A DNA stretch of 13,194 nt, from positions 1 through 13,194 of the forward strand of contig CAZNYM010000047.1 of the NCBI GenBank assembly GCA_964577255.1. The letters run 5' to 3'. The notes under the pieces are model-generated. The model made no database searches and was not told the origin of the DNA. It saw nothing but the letters and a program-made list of their open reading frames with translations. The translations under genes and the position numbers were made by a program. Below are positions 1-6,113 of the stretch, in pieces (positions within the stretch are counted from its first letter, which is position 1; each line of letters begins with the position of its first letter). The stretch comes from Micavibrio_C sp964577255. GTDB lineage: Bacteria > Pseudomonadota > Alphaproteobacteria > Micavibrionales > Micavibrionaceae.

Positions 1-1154
1 GGAGCAAGAAGCGCGGCTTCTCCCTGCCGTCCAGTGCAACATGGGTGAAGAATGCCGCTGACCTGGCCGCGCTTGAAAACGCCGATGTGGTAGTCGAGCT
101 GATCGGCGGGGCGGAGGGCGCGTCGCGCCGTCTTGTCACCGCAGCGCTTGAAGCCGGCAAGCCCGTCGTCACTGCCAACAAGGCGCTTCTGGCCCATCAC
201 GGCTACGAGCTGGCGAAACTGGCCGAGAAAAGCAAAACCGCGCTGCGCTACGAAGCGGCGGTTGCGGGCAGCATTCCTGTCATCAAGGCCCTGCGCGAAG
301 GGTTCGCGGCCAATCAGGTCCGTTCCGTCCACGGCATCCTGAACGGCACCTGCAATTACATTCTCACCGACATGCGCCGCAGCGGCCGCCCCTTCGCCGC
401 CGTGCTCAAGGAAGCGCAGGAGAAGGGATACGCCGAAGCCAATCCCGCCTTCGACATCGACGGCGTGGACGCCGCGCACAAGCTGTGCCTGCTTGCGGCG
501 CTCGGGTTTGGCGTGCGGCCCGATTTCGGGCGCGTGGCCGTGCGGGGCATCCGTCATGTCACCGCGACCGACATCGCCTGTGCCGCCGAGTTGGGTTACC
601 GCATCCGCCTTCTTGGCATGGCGCGGCGGCAGGACGATAAAATCATCCAGAGCGTCGAGCCCTGCCTGGTGCCTGTGGAAGGCATGATGGGCGCGGTCGA
701 GGGCGTGAACAACGCCGTGCTGGTGGATGCGCATCCGGCGGGGCGGGAATTCCTGACCGGGCGCGGGGCGGGGGCCGGGCCCACGGCCTCGGCGGTGGTA
801 GCCGACCTGATCGACATCGCGCGCGGCGCCGACGCACCTGTGTTTGGCCTGCCGGCGGCAAAACTCCCGGCCGGGCGCGCGGGTCATGCCGACGATCTCT
901 CCAGCCGCTTTTATATCCGTTTCACTGTACCGGACAGGCCCGGCATTCTTGCGGGCATCGCCGCGCAGCTGCGCGATCACAGGGTTTCGGTTGAATCGAT
1001 GATCCAGCACGGCCGCGATCCGCACAAGCCGGTCTCGATCATCATGACGACGCATCCGGTACGCGGCCGCGATATCCGTGCCGCCGTCGCCCGGATCAAT
1101 AAGATGGCGTTGTCGCGCCGGCCCGCAACCCTGCTGCGGATCGAGGATGTATAA
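1..1154 (+). CDS. hom: Homoserine dehydrogenase, 3' part (5' end outside window)
   Basis: NAD(P)-dependent reduction of aspartate semialdehyde to homoserine in the cytoplasm, the branch point to threonine and methionine. The frame is open to the left edge (first full codon at 3), giving 383 residues. The family is usually about 430, so roughly 50 N-terminal residues with the first part of the nucleotide-binding fold are missing. Visible signatures are DVVVELIGG, the ANKALLA lysine motif, the substrate motif NGTCNYI (nt 342-362), and the catalytic block whose Glu (nt 435), Asp (468) and Lys (480) have the spacing of the yeast Hom6 residues E208, D219 and K223. A C-terminal ACT domain (about nt 905-1130, with VPDRPGILAGIA) suggests allosteric control by an amino acid, commonly threonine. 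The GTG at 45 is internal, because homology continues upstream of it. The gene converges on a small minus-strand gene, with 12 nt between the stop codons. Confidence 0.97.
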   Translation, partial: SKKRGFSLPSSATWVKNAADLAALENADVVVELIGGAEGASRRLVTAALEAGKPVVTANKALLAHHGYELAKLAEKSKTALRYEAAVAGSIPVIKALREGFAANQVRSVHGILNGTCNYILTDMRRSGRPFAAVLKEAQEKGYAEANPAFDIDGVDAAHKLCLLAALGFGVRPDFGRVAVRGIRHVTATDIACAAELGYRIRLLGMARRQDDKIIQSVEPCLVPVEGMMGAVEGVNNAVLVDAHPAGREFLTGRGAGAGPTASAVVADLIDIARGADAPVFGLPAAKLPAGRAGHADDLSSRFYIRFTVPDRPGILAGIAAQLRDHRVSVESMIQHGRDPHKPVSIIMTTHPVRGRDIRAAVARINKMALSRRPATLLRIEDV

Positions 1155-1166
1155 GAGGGAAGCCGT

Positions 1167-1439
1167 TCAGGCAGGCTGGCGGCTGGGCGATTTGGCGGCC
1201 CGGAATTTTTCAAGCATGTCGGCGTAGGGGTAGGTTGTGTCCCTGGATTTTATTCTTTCTTCCAGCTGTCCTTCATCCATCGTTACCTTTTGTGTCGTGG
1301 GCGCGGCGCCCCAGCCCACGGGCCGGGATGTCTTCTTGAATTCGATGGAAACGGGGATGCGGCCTGCTTCAACGATGCGAAAGCCGATCTGGGCCAGGGC
1401 AGCGTCAATGGCGGCGGGATCACGATCTTCAGCTTTCAT
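1167..1439 (-). CDS. Small hypothetical protein (90 aa)
   Basis: Not recognised. The start ATG (1437-1439) is chosen because a perfect AAGGAG (plus-strand 1447-1452) lies 7 nt upstream. An upstream in-frame ATG at 1475 would add 12 hydrophobic or cysteine-containing residues and lacks such a site. The predicted product is soluble and charged, with no signal peptide or membrane segment. It has an acidic N-terminus (MKAEDRDPAAIDAAL), a short strand-rich middle (FRIVEAGRIPVSIEFKK), a RPVGWGAAP turn and a basic helical C-terminus. It sits on the opposite strand between hom and glpX, two genes often neighbours in Alphaproteobacteria, so it is probably an insertion into that conserved order. The clear ribosome binding site and a well-placed promoter argue that it is real. 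No function can be assigned. Confidence 0.72.
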   Translation of the reverse strand: MKAEDRDPAAIDAALAQIGFRIVEAGRIPVSIEFKKTSRPVGWGAAPTTQKVTMDEGQLEERIKSRDTTYPYADMLEKFRAAKSPSRQPA

Positions 1440-1465
1440 AAAGCAACTCCTTGTAAAACAAAAAG

Positions 1466-1494
1466 ACAATATCACTATGTTAAATAATGGGCAA
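1466..1494 (-). promoter_or_regulatory. Candidate sigma70-type promoter for the small minus-strand gene
   Basis: On the minus strand, TTGCCC (plus 1489-1494) and TATTGT (plus 1466-1471) are separated by exactly 17 nt. Each box matches 4 of 6 consensus bases. Transcription would start near 1459, just upstream of the AAGGAG at 1447-1452, leaving a leader of about 20 nt. The region is AT-rich compared with its surroundings. Inferred from sequence match only. Confidence 0.4.
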
Positions 1495-1511
1495 GTTTAT
1501 TATGAAGCGGC

Positions 1512-1529
1512 CCGGGGATAAGGCCCCGG
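1512..1529. other. Perfect GC hairpin in the glpX upstream region
   Basis: CCGGGG-ATAAGG-CCCCGG forms a perfect 6-bp stem with a 6-nt loop, 54 nt before the glpX start. Neither strand has a T-run after it, so it does not look like an intrinsic terminator. It could be a leader structure of glpX or an operator-like inverted repeat between the two divergent genes; the sequence does not decide. Confidence 0.35.
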
Positions 1530-1583
1530 CAAAGGTTGCTTTGGCGCGGCCGATCGCCGAAATTCAGGGGAAAAGGGGATTTC

Positions 1584-2595
1584 ATGGATCGCAACCTGGC
1601 GCTTGAGGCCGTGCGCGTCACGGAAGCTGCGGCGCTATCGGCTTCCCGCCTGACCGGGCGGGGGGATGAGAAGGCGGCCGACAAGGCTGCCGTTGATGCG
1701 ATGCGGCGGGAACTTGCGCNNNNNNNNNNCGGCCGACAAGGCGGCGGTGGACGCCATGCGCCAGGCGCTCAACGGCTTGCCCATCGCCGGCACGGTGGTG
1801 ATCGGCGAGGGCGAGCGCGACGAAGCGCCGATGCTCTATATCGGCGAGAAGGTCGGGGCGGGCGGGCCGCCGATCGACATCGCCCTCGATCCGCTCGAGG
1901 GCACCGCCATCACCGCGCGCGGGGGCCCGAACGCCATGGCCGTGATCGCCCTGACTGACAAGGGCGGTTTCCTCAACGCCCCCGATACCTACATGGAAAA
2001 GCTGGCGGTGGGGCCGGGGATTGATCCCGCGCTGCTCGACCTCGATGCGCCGGGCGACGAGATGGTGCGCCGGGTGGCACGCGCGAAAGATGTCGCGGCG
2101 GAGGAACTGCTGGTCTGCATCCTCGACCGCCCGCGCCATGAAAAGATCATCGCCGCCGTGCGCGCGACCGGGGCGCGGATCATGCTGATCCAGGACGGCG
2201 ATGTCAGCGCCGTGATGGCGACCGCCGATCCGTCGACCGGTATCGACCTTTATATAGGAACCGGCGGCGCGCCCGAGGGCGTGCTGGCGGCGGCCGCTTT
2301 GCAATGCACGGGCGGCGCGATGCTGGGGAGGCTGGTTTTCCGCAGTGACACCGAAAAGGCGCGGGCGGCGCGATGCGGCATCACCGACCTGAAGAAAATC
2401 TACACCACCGACGAACTGGCCCGGCCCGGCAACGTCATGTTCGCCGCCACCGGCGTCACCGACGGCGCGATGCTGCGGGGCGTGCGCCGCTTCGCCGGCG
2501 GCGCTACCACACACTCGATCGTCATGCGCTCGAAGACGGGCACCATCCGCCGCATCGAAGTGACGCACGATTTCACGCGCAAGAAAGAGTCCTAA
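1584..2595 (+). CDS. glpX: Class II fructose-1,6-bisphosphatase, interrupted by an assembly gap
   Basis: Hydrolyses fructose 1,6-bisphosphate to fructose 6-phosphate (gluconeogenesis, Calvin-type cycles); related enzymes also take sedoheptulose 1,7-bisphosphate. The ATG at 1584 starts a typical GlpX N-terminus (MDRNLALEAVRVTEAAAL) with AAAAGGGG 5 nt upstream. Family motifs for metal and phosphate binding are GEGERDEAPM (nt 1804 on), DIALDPLEGT (1876 on, matching E. coli Asp85/Glu88) and GGAPEGV (Glu at 2275, matching Glu213). Ten N at 1720-1729 put the two halves in different frames. The flanks both encode AADKAAVDAMR, so the overlap is duplicated: deleting 55 nt (1675-1729) restores one frame of 318 codons, close to normal family length. 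The frame break is therefore an assembly artefact, not a pseudogene. It is followed after 5 nt by a membrane-protein gene. Confidence 0.94.
1675..1719 (+). repeat. glpX: Left copy of the overlapping contig end inside glpX
   Basis: This stretch and 1730-1774 encode the same GlpX peptide, AADKAAVDAMR. Over the first 31 nt they differ at only five positions, all synonymous third-codon positions; after that they diverge. This is the pattern of the same gene from two related genomes (or paralogues), not a biological tandem repeat. Confidence 0.8.
1720..1729. other. Assembly gap (10 N) in glpX
   Basis: Exactly 10 N, the same length as the second gap in the window, so most likely a fixed placeholder. 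The flanking sequences overlap each other, so the true gap is negative in length. Confidence 0.95.
1730..1774 (+). repeat. glpX: Right copy of the overlapping contig end inside glpX
   Basis: Counterpart of 1675-1719. Its wobble bases are mostly G or C where the left copy has T or another base (for example GCGGCGGTGGACGCC against GCTGCCGTTGATGCG). This copy runs on in frame into the rest of glpX. Confidence 0.8.
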
Positions 2596-2600
2596 TTTCC

Positions 2601-3482
2601 ATGTTCTATATCGTCATGGCGATCATCGGCGAGCTTTCCTTCACAGCCGTCAATATCATATTGAAACGTCTGCGCAATCGTGGGGCGCAGACTCTGGCGG
2701 TCATGGCCGCTTATGGCCTGCTGGCGCCGCTCTGGATCGCGGCCGCCCTGTATTTCATCCTGCAGGGCCGGATCGATTTTACCGGGCCGTACATGCTTGT
2801 CGTCGGGCTCTGGTTTATGGTTTGCTACTTGCTTAACTTCGGCTCGCAATATCTTGCCCGTTTTCAAAGCCTGAGCGACGGCACGGGTTATAAATTTGGC
2901 GCGATAACGCTGTGGGCGCTGCTGGCCGATATTCTCATCTTCAAGCATCAGTTCAGCGGCCTGACCGTTATCGTCCTGCTGCTGCTGTTCTCGGGCGGGA
3001 CCGTTCTGCACTTCGCGCGTGAAAAAAGCGTGGGGCAGGGGCTCAGGATGCCGCTGTCGAAAAGGCTGCCGGCTATTCTGATCCTTTCGCTGATCGAAAC
3101 CTCGACCTATTTCCTGTTTAAGCAGGGCGCGCTGATGCAGGAATCCATCCTGGCCCACAACGCTTTCCTCCAAGCTCTTATATTCAGCGTTTTTCTTGTC
3201 ACGGGCCTGAAAGCGCTGCGGCAGGACCGCCACGCGGGCCATATTCCGACCTTCTACATCCTTATATTACTGCCGGTTATGCTTGTGGCCTGTGTAGCCG
3301 ACGGTTTTGCCATGGTCGGTCTGCCGCTGACGCTTTTCGTCATGTTCCCGCTGCTGCGGGCGATTATCTTCGCCGTGCATGATATCATAACAGGGGAATT
3401 GCCCTTTACGCGTCTGACTGTGGCCGCGATCTTGTTGATTGTTACCGGATTAGGTCTTATGGTGACTCTGAAGCAGATATGA
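2601..3482 (+). CDS. Multi-pass membrane protein, DMT/EamA-like transporter
   Basis: A 293-residue, very hydrophobic protein with about 9-10 predicted membrane segments (roughly residues 2-21, 31-54, 61-80, 93-114, 118-138, 147-165, 178-195, 206-225, 226-250 and 260-290). Both halves end in the arrangement seen in drug/metabolite transporters: a polar break followed by a hydrophobic helix (IFKHQFSGLTVIVLLLLF and TGELPFTRLTVAAILLIVTG). This suggests the duplicated EamA fold in the inner membrane; the substrate is unknown. The ATG at 2601 lies 5 nt after the glpX stop, with a modest AAAGAG upstream; the next in-frame ATG is at 2616. Its stop overlaps the recJ start as ATGA (3479-3482), so the two are probably translationally coupled. 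It separates glpX from recJ, which are often adjacent in this class. The family call is from topology and motif shape only. Confidence 0.75.
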   Translation: MFYIVMAIIGELSFTAVNIILKRLRNRGAQTLAVMAAYGLLAPLWIAAALYFILQGRIDFTGPYMLVVGLWFMVCYLLNFGSQYLARFQSLSDGTGYKFGAITLWALLADILIFKHQFSGLTVIVLLLLFSGGTVLHFAREKSVGQGLRMPLSKRLPAILILSLIETSTYFLFKQGALMQESILAHNAFLQALIFSVFLVTGLKALRQDRHAGHIPTFYILILLPVMLVACVADGFAMVGLPLTLFVMFPLLRAIIFAVHDIITGELPFTRLTVAAILLIVTGLGLMVTLKQI

Positions 3483-5323
3483 CGAACGATGTTCTCCAGA
3501 TAGATCAATCCCTCATGCAGGCGCGGTGGACCATCACGGCAGCGGCCGACGACGCTGTGGCGAACCTGATGCGCGCGCATGATCTGCCGGAAATCGTCGC
3601 CCGCATCCTGGCCGCGCGCGGCGTGGCGGCGGAACGGGTGGAAAGCTTCCTCGATCCGCGCCTGGCGCGCGATTTTCCCGATCCCTTCGCGCTCAAGAAC
3701 ATGGCGGCGATGGCGGACGACGTGGCGACAGCGATAGAGGCCGGCAAGAAAATCGCCGTGTTCGCCGATTTCGACGTCGACGGTGCCACATCCGCCGCCG
3801 TGCTGGGCCGCTTTCTGCGCGCCTGCGGCCAGGAACCGCTTATCTATATCCCAGACCGACTGGCCGAGGGCTACGGCCCCAACAGCGCGGCGTTGAAAAA
3901 ACTGCGGGAGCAGGGGGCTGATATCGTCCTGATGGCTGATTGCGGCACCACCGCGCATCAGGTCATCGCCGACGGCCGGGCGCTCGGCCTTGATATCGTC
4001 ATTCTCGACCACCATGAAGCGGAAGACACGCTGCCGCCCGCCACGCATCTCATCAATCCCAAGCAGAAGGGCGATGCGTCGGGTTATGCCGTGCTGGCGG
4101 CCTGTGGCGTGAGCTTTCTGGCCTGCGTCGCCATAAACAGCCGCCTCAAGGAGCGTGGATTCTTCGCCCGTCAAAACCTGCCTGAACCGCCGCTGAAATC
4201 CTGGCTTGATCTCGTGGCCCTGGGCACGGTGTGCGACATGGTGCCGCTGTCGGGGCCCAACCGCCTGTTCGTGCGCGCGGGCTTCGCGCAGATGGCCCGG
4301 CGCGAGAACGCCGGAGTCAACGCGCTGTGCGCGGTCGCGGGGCTCAAGGAAAATCCCGGCGTCTATCACGCCGGCTTCGTGCTGGGGCCGCGCATCAACG
4401 CGGGCGGACGTATCCACCAGGCCGATCTGGGTGCGCGCCTGCTGCTGACAGGCGATGCCGAGGAAGCAAAGAACATTGCCTGGCTGCTGAACGACTGCAA
4501 CGAAAAGCGCAAGGAGCTGCAGGCCGAGATGTTCGTGGCTGCCGTCAATCAGGTCGAGGATAAGGGCCTGGCTGATCACCCGGTCATCGTCGTCGACGAT
4601 GAAAGCTGGCATCCCGGCCTGGCCGGCCTCGTCGCCAGCCGCCTGAAGGAGAAATACAAAAAACCGGCCGTGGTGGTGACTTATACTACCGGTACCGACG
4701 CCGCGCTCGAGGGCCGGGGTTCGGGCCGCTCGGTCGCCGGGGTGAACATCGCCGCCGCCTTCATCGACGCGCGGGTGGAAGGTCTTCTGGTCAAGGGCGG
4801 CGGGCACGCCATGGCGGGGGGCTTTACCATCCTGCCCGGGCGCATGGCCGCCTTCCGCGATTTCTTGACCGCCCACGTGGCGCGCCAACAGGCCGGGCAG
4901 ACGCGGGTTCATGACTTTGCCATCGACGGGGTGCTGAGCGTGCGCGGGGCGACGGTGCCGCTGGTCAAGCTGCTGCACGACCGCTTGGGCCCCTTCGGCG
5001 CCGGGTTCGAGGAGCCGGTTTTCGTCCTGCCCCGGGTGCGGATCCACACCGCCGATGTAGTGGGCGAGGACCATGTCCGGGTGCAGGTCGGCGACTGGGA
5101 GGGCGGCAGCCGCCTCAAGGCCATGGCCTTCCGGGCGGCCGACACCCCCCTGGGCCAGGCCCTGCTGCGGGGGCGTGACGCCCCCCTGCACCTGGCCGGG
5201 CACCTCAAACTGAACGTCTGGAACGGCCGCGAAAGCGCCGAAATGCACATAACTGACGCCGCTCCTGTCTTCGGGGAGGGTGCCGCAACACAAAACTTGA
5301 AAAGAGTGGGGGCTTTCGATTAA
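3479..5323 (+). CDS. recJ: Single-stranded-DNA-specific 5'-3' exonuclease RecJ
   Basis: Degrades single-stranded DNA 5' to 3' in RecFOR recombination, mismatch repair and base-excision repair. The protein is 614 residues, close to the family's usual 560-600. The DHH phosphoesterase core carries ADFDVDG (D97, D99, D101), MADCG (D154) and LDHHE (D177, H178, H179), which bind the catalytic divalent metals. Further RecJ signatures are LGTVCDMVPL, GFVLGPRINAGGRI, and the DHHA1 motif GGGHAMAGG at residues 440-448. The C-terminal part fits the oligonucleotide-binding region. The ATG at 3479 overlaps the upstream stop (ATGA), and the stop TAA overlaps the next gene's ATG (TAATG), so recJ is the middle of a coupled run. 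A later ATG at 3515 is possible but loses the coupling. No key residue is missing. Confidence 0.97.
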   Translation: MTNDVLQIDQSLMQARWTITAAADDAVANLMRAHDLPEIVARILAARGVAAERVESFLDPRLARDFPDPFALKNMAAMADDVATAIEAGKKIAVFADFDVDGATSAAVLGRFLRACGQEPLIYIPDRLAEGYGPNSAALKKLREQGADIVLMADCGTTAHQVIADGRALGLDIVILDHHEAEDTLPPATHLINPKQKGDASGYAVLAACGVSFLACVAINSRLKERGFFARQNLPEPPLKSWLDLVALGTVCDMVPLSGPNRLFVRAGFAQMARRENAGVNALCAVAGLKENPGVYHAGFVLGPRINAGGRIHQADLGARLLLTGDAEEAKNIAWLLNDCNEKRKELQAEMFVAAVNQVEDKGLADHPVIVVDDESWHPGLAGLVASRLKEKYKKPAVVVTYTTGTDAALEGRGSGRSVAGVNIAAAFIDARVEGLLVKGGGHAMAGGFTILPGRMAAFRDFLTAHVARQQAGQTRVHDFAIDGVLSVRGATVPLVKLLHDRLGPFGAGFEEPVFVLPRVRIHTADVVGEDHVRVQVGDWEGGSRLKAMAFRAADTPLGQALLRGRDAPLHLAGHLKLNVWNGRESAEMHITDAAPVFGEGAATQNLKRVGAFD

Positions 5324-5754
5324 TGTCCGGCATGCTTAAGAGAAAAGAGATATACGAACCCATGGCCGAACAGCGCTGCGTCACCGGAAACGCGATCTGG
5401 ACCTACATCGACGGCAAGTGGCGCGGCATGGTGGCCGCGCGCGACCTGCCCGCCGGCACGCTGGTCGAACGTTCCCCCGTGATCGTTTTCCCGCCCGAGG
5501 ATCTCGACGCCACCCACGGCCGCGAGCCCGTGATCGGCGATTACGTGTTCTGGTGGGAGGAAAAGGGCGAAAAGGCCGAAATGGCCCTGCCGCTCGGGCA
5601 TATCTCGGTCTACAACCACTCCTTCAACCCCAATGCCGGCTACGGCTATAACTTCCCCGAGCGCGAGATGGAAATCGTTGCCCTGCGCGACATCAAGGAA
5701 GGCGAAGAAATCACCCTCGATTACGACTGCGAGCTGTGGTTCGACGTGAAATAG
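5323..5754 (+). CDS. Small SET-domain protein, putative protein-lysine methyltransferase
   Basis: A 143-residue protein made almost entirely of a SET domain. Its N-terminal segment GKWRGMVAARDLPAGT (from residue 31) matches the usual GRGVFAxRDIPAGT opening. YNHSFNPN (97-104) is the NHSxxPN cofactor and active-site motif. EGEEITLDYD (126-135) carries the conserved tyrosine (Y134). SET enzymes transfer methyl groups from S-adenosylmethionine to lysines; the substrate here is unknown. There are no post-SET cysteines, no signal peptide and no membrane segment, so it should be cytosolic. The ATG at 5323 overlaps the recJ stop as TAATG, and a GAGTGGGGG lies about 10 nt upstream, which supports this start; ATG at 5332 or 5362 are alternatives. 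It ends the glpX-recJ run and is followed by a weak hairpin and a tRNA gene. Confidence 0.87.
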   Translation: MSGMLKRKEIYEPMAEQRCVTGNAIWTYIDGKWRGMVAARDLPAGTLVERSPVIVFPPEDLDATHGREPVIGDYVFWWEEKGEKAEMALPLGHISVYNHSFNPNAGYGYNFPEREMEIVALRDIKEGEEITLDYDCELWFDVK

Positions 5755-5793
5755 AGGACTCCGGAGCCCCGGCAATGCCGGAAAATCGGCGCT

Positions 5794-5813
5794 TAACCCC
5801 CTGGCGGGGCTTA
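5794..5813 (+). terminator. Weak hairpin after the recJ/SET run, possible terminator
   Basis: TAACCCC and GGGG-C-TTA pair as a 7-bp stem with one bulged C and a 5-nt loop, 39 nt after the SET gene stop. No T-run follows, so it is not a classic intrinsic terminator. It is listed because it is the best stem between the operon end and the tRNA gene. Confidence 0.25.
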
Positions 5814-5819
5814 TGAAAT

Positions 5820-5836
5820 CAGGACTTGCATTTTAA
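5820..5836 (+). repeat. Near-perfect 17-bp direct repeat flanking tRNA-Glu, left copy
   Basis: CAGGACTTGCATTTTAA matches the copy at 5949-5965 at 15 of 17 positions; the two starts are 129 bp apart. The left copy lies in the upstream (promoter) zone of the tRNA gene. Origin unknown: chance, slippage, or a trace of an old recombination event. Confidence 0.4.
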
Positions 5837-5874
5837 GGGCGGAAAAGGTAAATCTCACCGGTCTTTTCCACGCT

Positions 5875-5950
5875 GTCCCCTTCGTCTAGTGGCCTAGGAC
5901 ACATCCCTTTCACGGATGCGACACGGGTTCAAATCCCGTAGGGGACGCCA
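5875..5950 (+). tRNA. tRNA-Glu (anticodon UUC)
   Basis: A 76-nt cloverleaf. The acceptor stem pairs GTCCCCT (5875-5881) with AGGGGAC (5940-5946), followed by discriminator G and an encoded CCA (5948-5950). The anticodon stem is CATCC/GGATG, with loop CTTTCAC and anticodon TTC at 5909-5911, reading GAA and GAG. The T arm is ACGGG-TTCAAAT-CCCGT (5923-5939). A poor promoter-like pair, TTGCAT (5826-5831) and TAAATC (5849-5854) with 17 nt between, lies upstream. Besides charging glutamate for translation, tRNA-Glu can feed the C5 route to tetrapyrroles in some bacteria, but many Alphaproteobacteria use ALA synthase instead; nothing here decides that. Confidence 0.97.
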
Positions 5951-5965
5951 GGACTTACAGTTTAA
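5949..5965 (+). repeat. Near-perfect 17-bp direct repeat flanking tRNA-Glu, right copy
   Basis: CAGGACTTACAGTTTAA, overlapping the last two bases (CA) of the tRNA; 15 of 17 positions match 5820-5836. No integrase gene or second tRNA fragment is present in the window. Confidence 0.4.
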
Positions 5966-6046
5966 TTTTAAAGTATTTTCTTAGAAATTCCTGCCTTCCG
6001 GATTGCTCAATTCTGTGCGGCTTTTGCCCTATCAACCTTTGAAGAC

Positions 6047-6076
6047 TTGGCAGCCACCCCCGCGATCGCCTAGCAT
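6047..6076 (+). promoter_or_regulatory. Candidate promoter for the oligopeptidase gene
   Basis: TTGGCA (6047-6052, 5 of 6 to the -35 consensus) and TAGCAT (6071-6076, 4 of 6 to the -10 consensus) are 18 nt apart. Transcription would start near 6083, about 30 nt before the chosen start at 6114. Sequence match only. Confidence 0.35.
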
Positions 6077-6113
6077 GGTGAAAAACAAGCAACAGGGATG
6101 AGTAGAGTCTGCC

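Noticed and set aside
45..1154. GTG at 45 as the start of hom, and GTG at 13111 as the start of tdh
   Set aside because: In both cases in-frame sequence typical of the family continues beyond these codons to the window edge.
1536..1564. TTGCTT - 17 nt - GAAATT as a glpX promoter
   Set aside because: The -10 box matches only 3 of 6, and the transcript would start about 13 nt before the ATG, inside the ribosome binding region.
1618..2568. 316-codon open frame antisense to glpX
   Set aside because: It reads through the N gap, lies wholly opposite GlpX motifs and has the same artefactual composition.
1584..2595. Frameshifted glpX pseudogene
   Set aside because: The frame change coincides with the 10-N placeholder and a duplicated overlap; collapsing the overlap restores the frame.
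3254..5293. 679-codon open frame antisense to recJ
   Set aside because: It mirrors the whole of recJ, which has every family motif. The antisense product is a low-information Gly/His/Arg/Gln mix with no recognisable domain, as expected from high-GC codon structure.
5769..5781. Palindrome CCGGCAATGCCGG as a terminator
   Set aside because: Only a 5-bp stem with a 3-nt loop, followed by AAAA, not a T-run, on the plus strand.
5875..6113. tRNA-Glu as the attachment site of an integrated element
   Set aside because: No integrase, no phage-like gene and no second tRNA fragment within the window; only the short imperfect repeat reported above.
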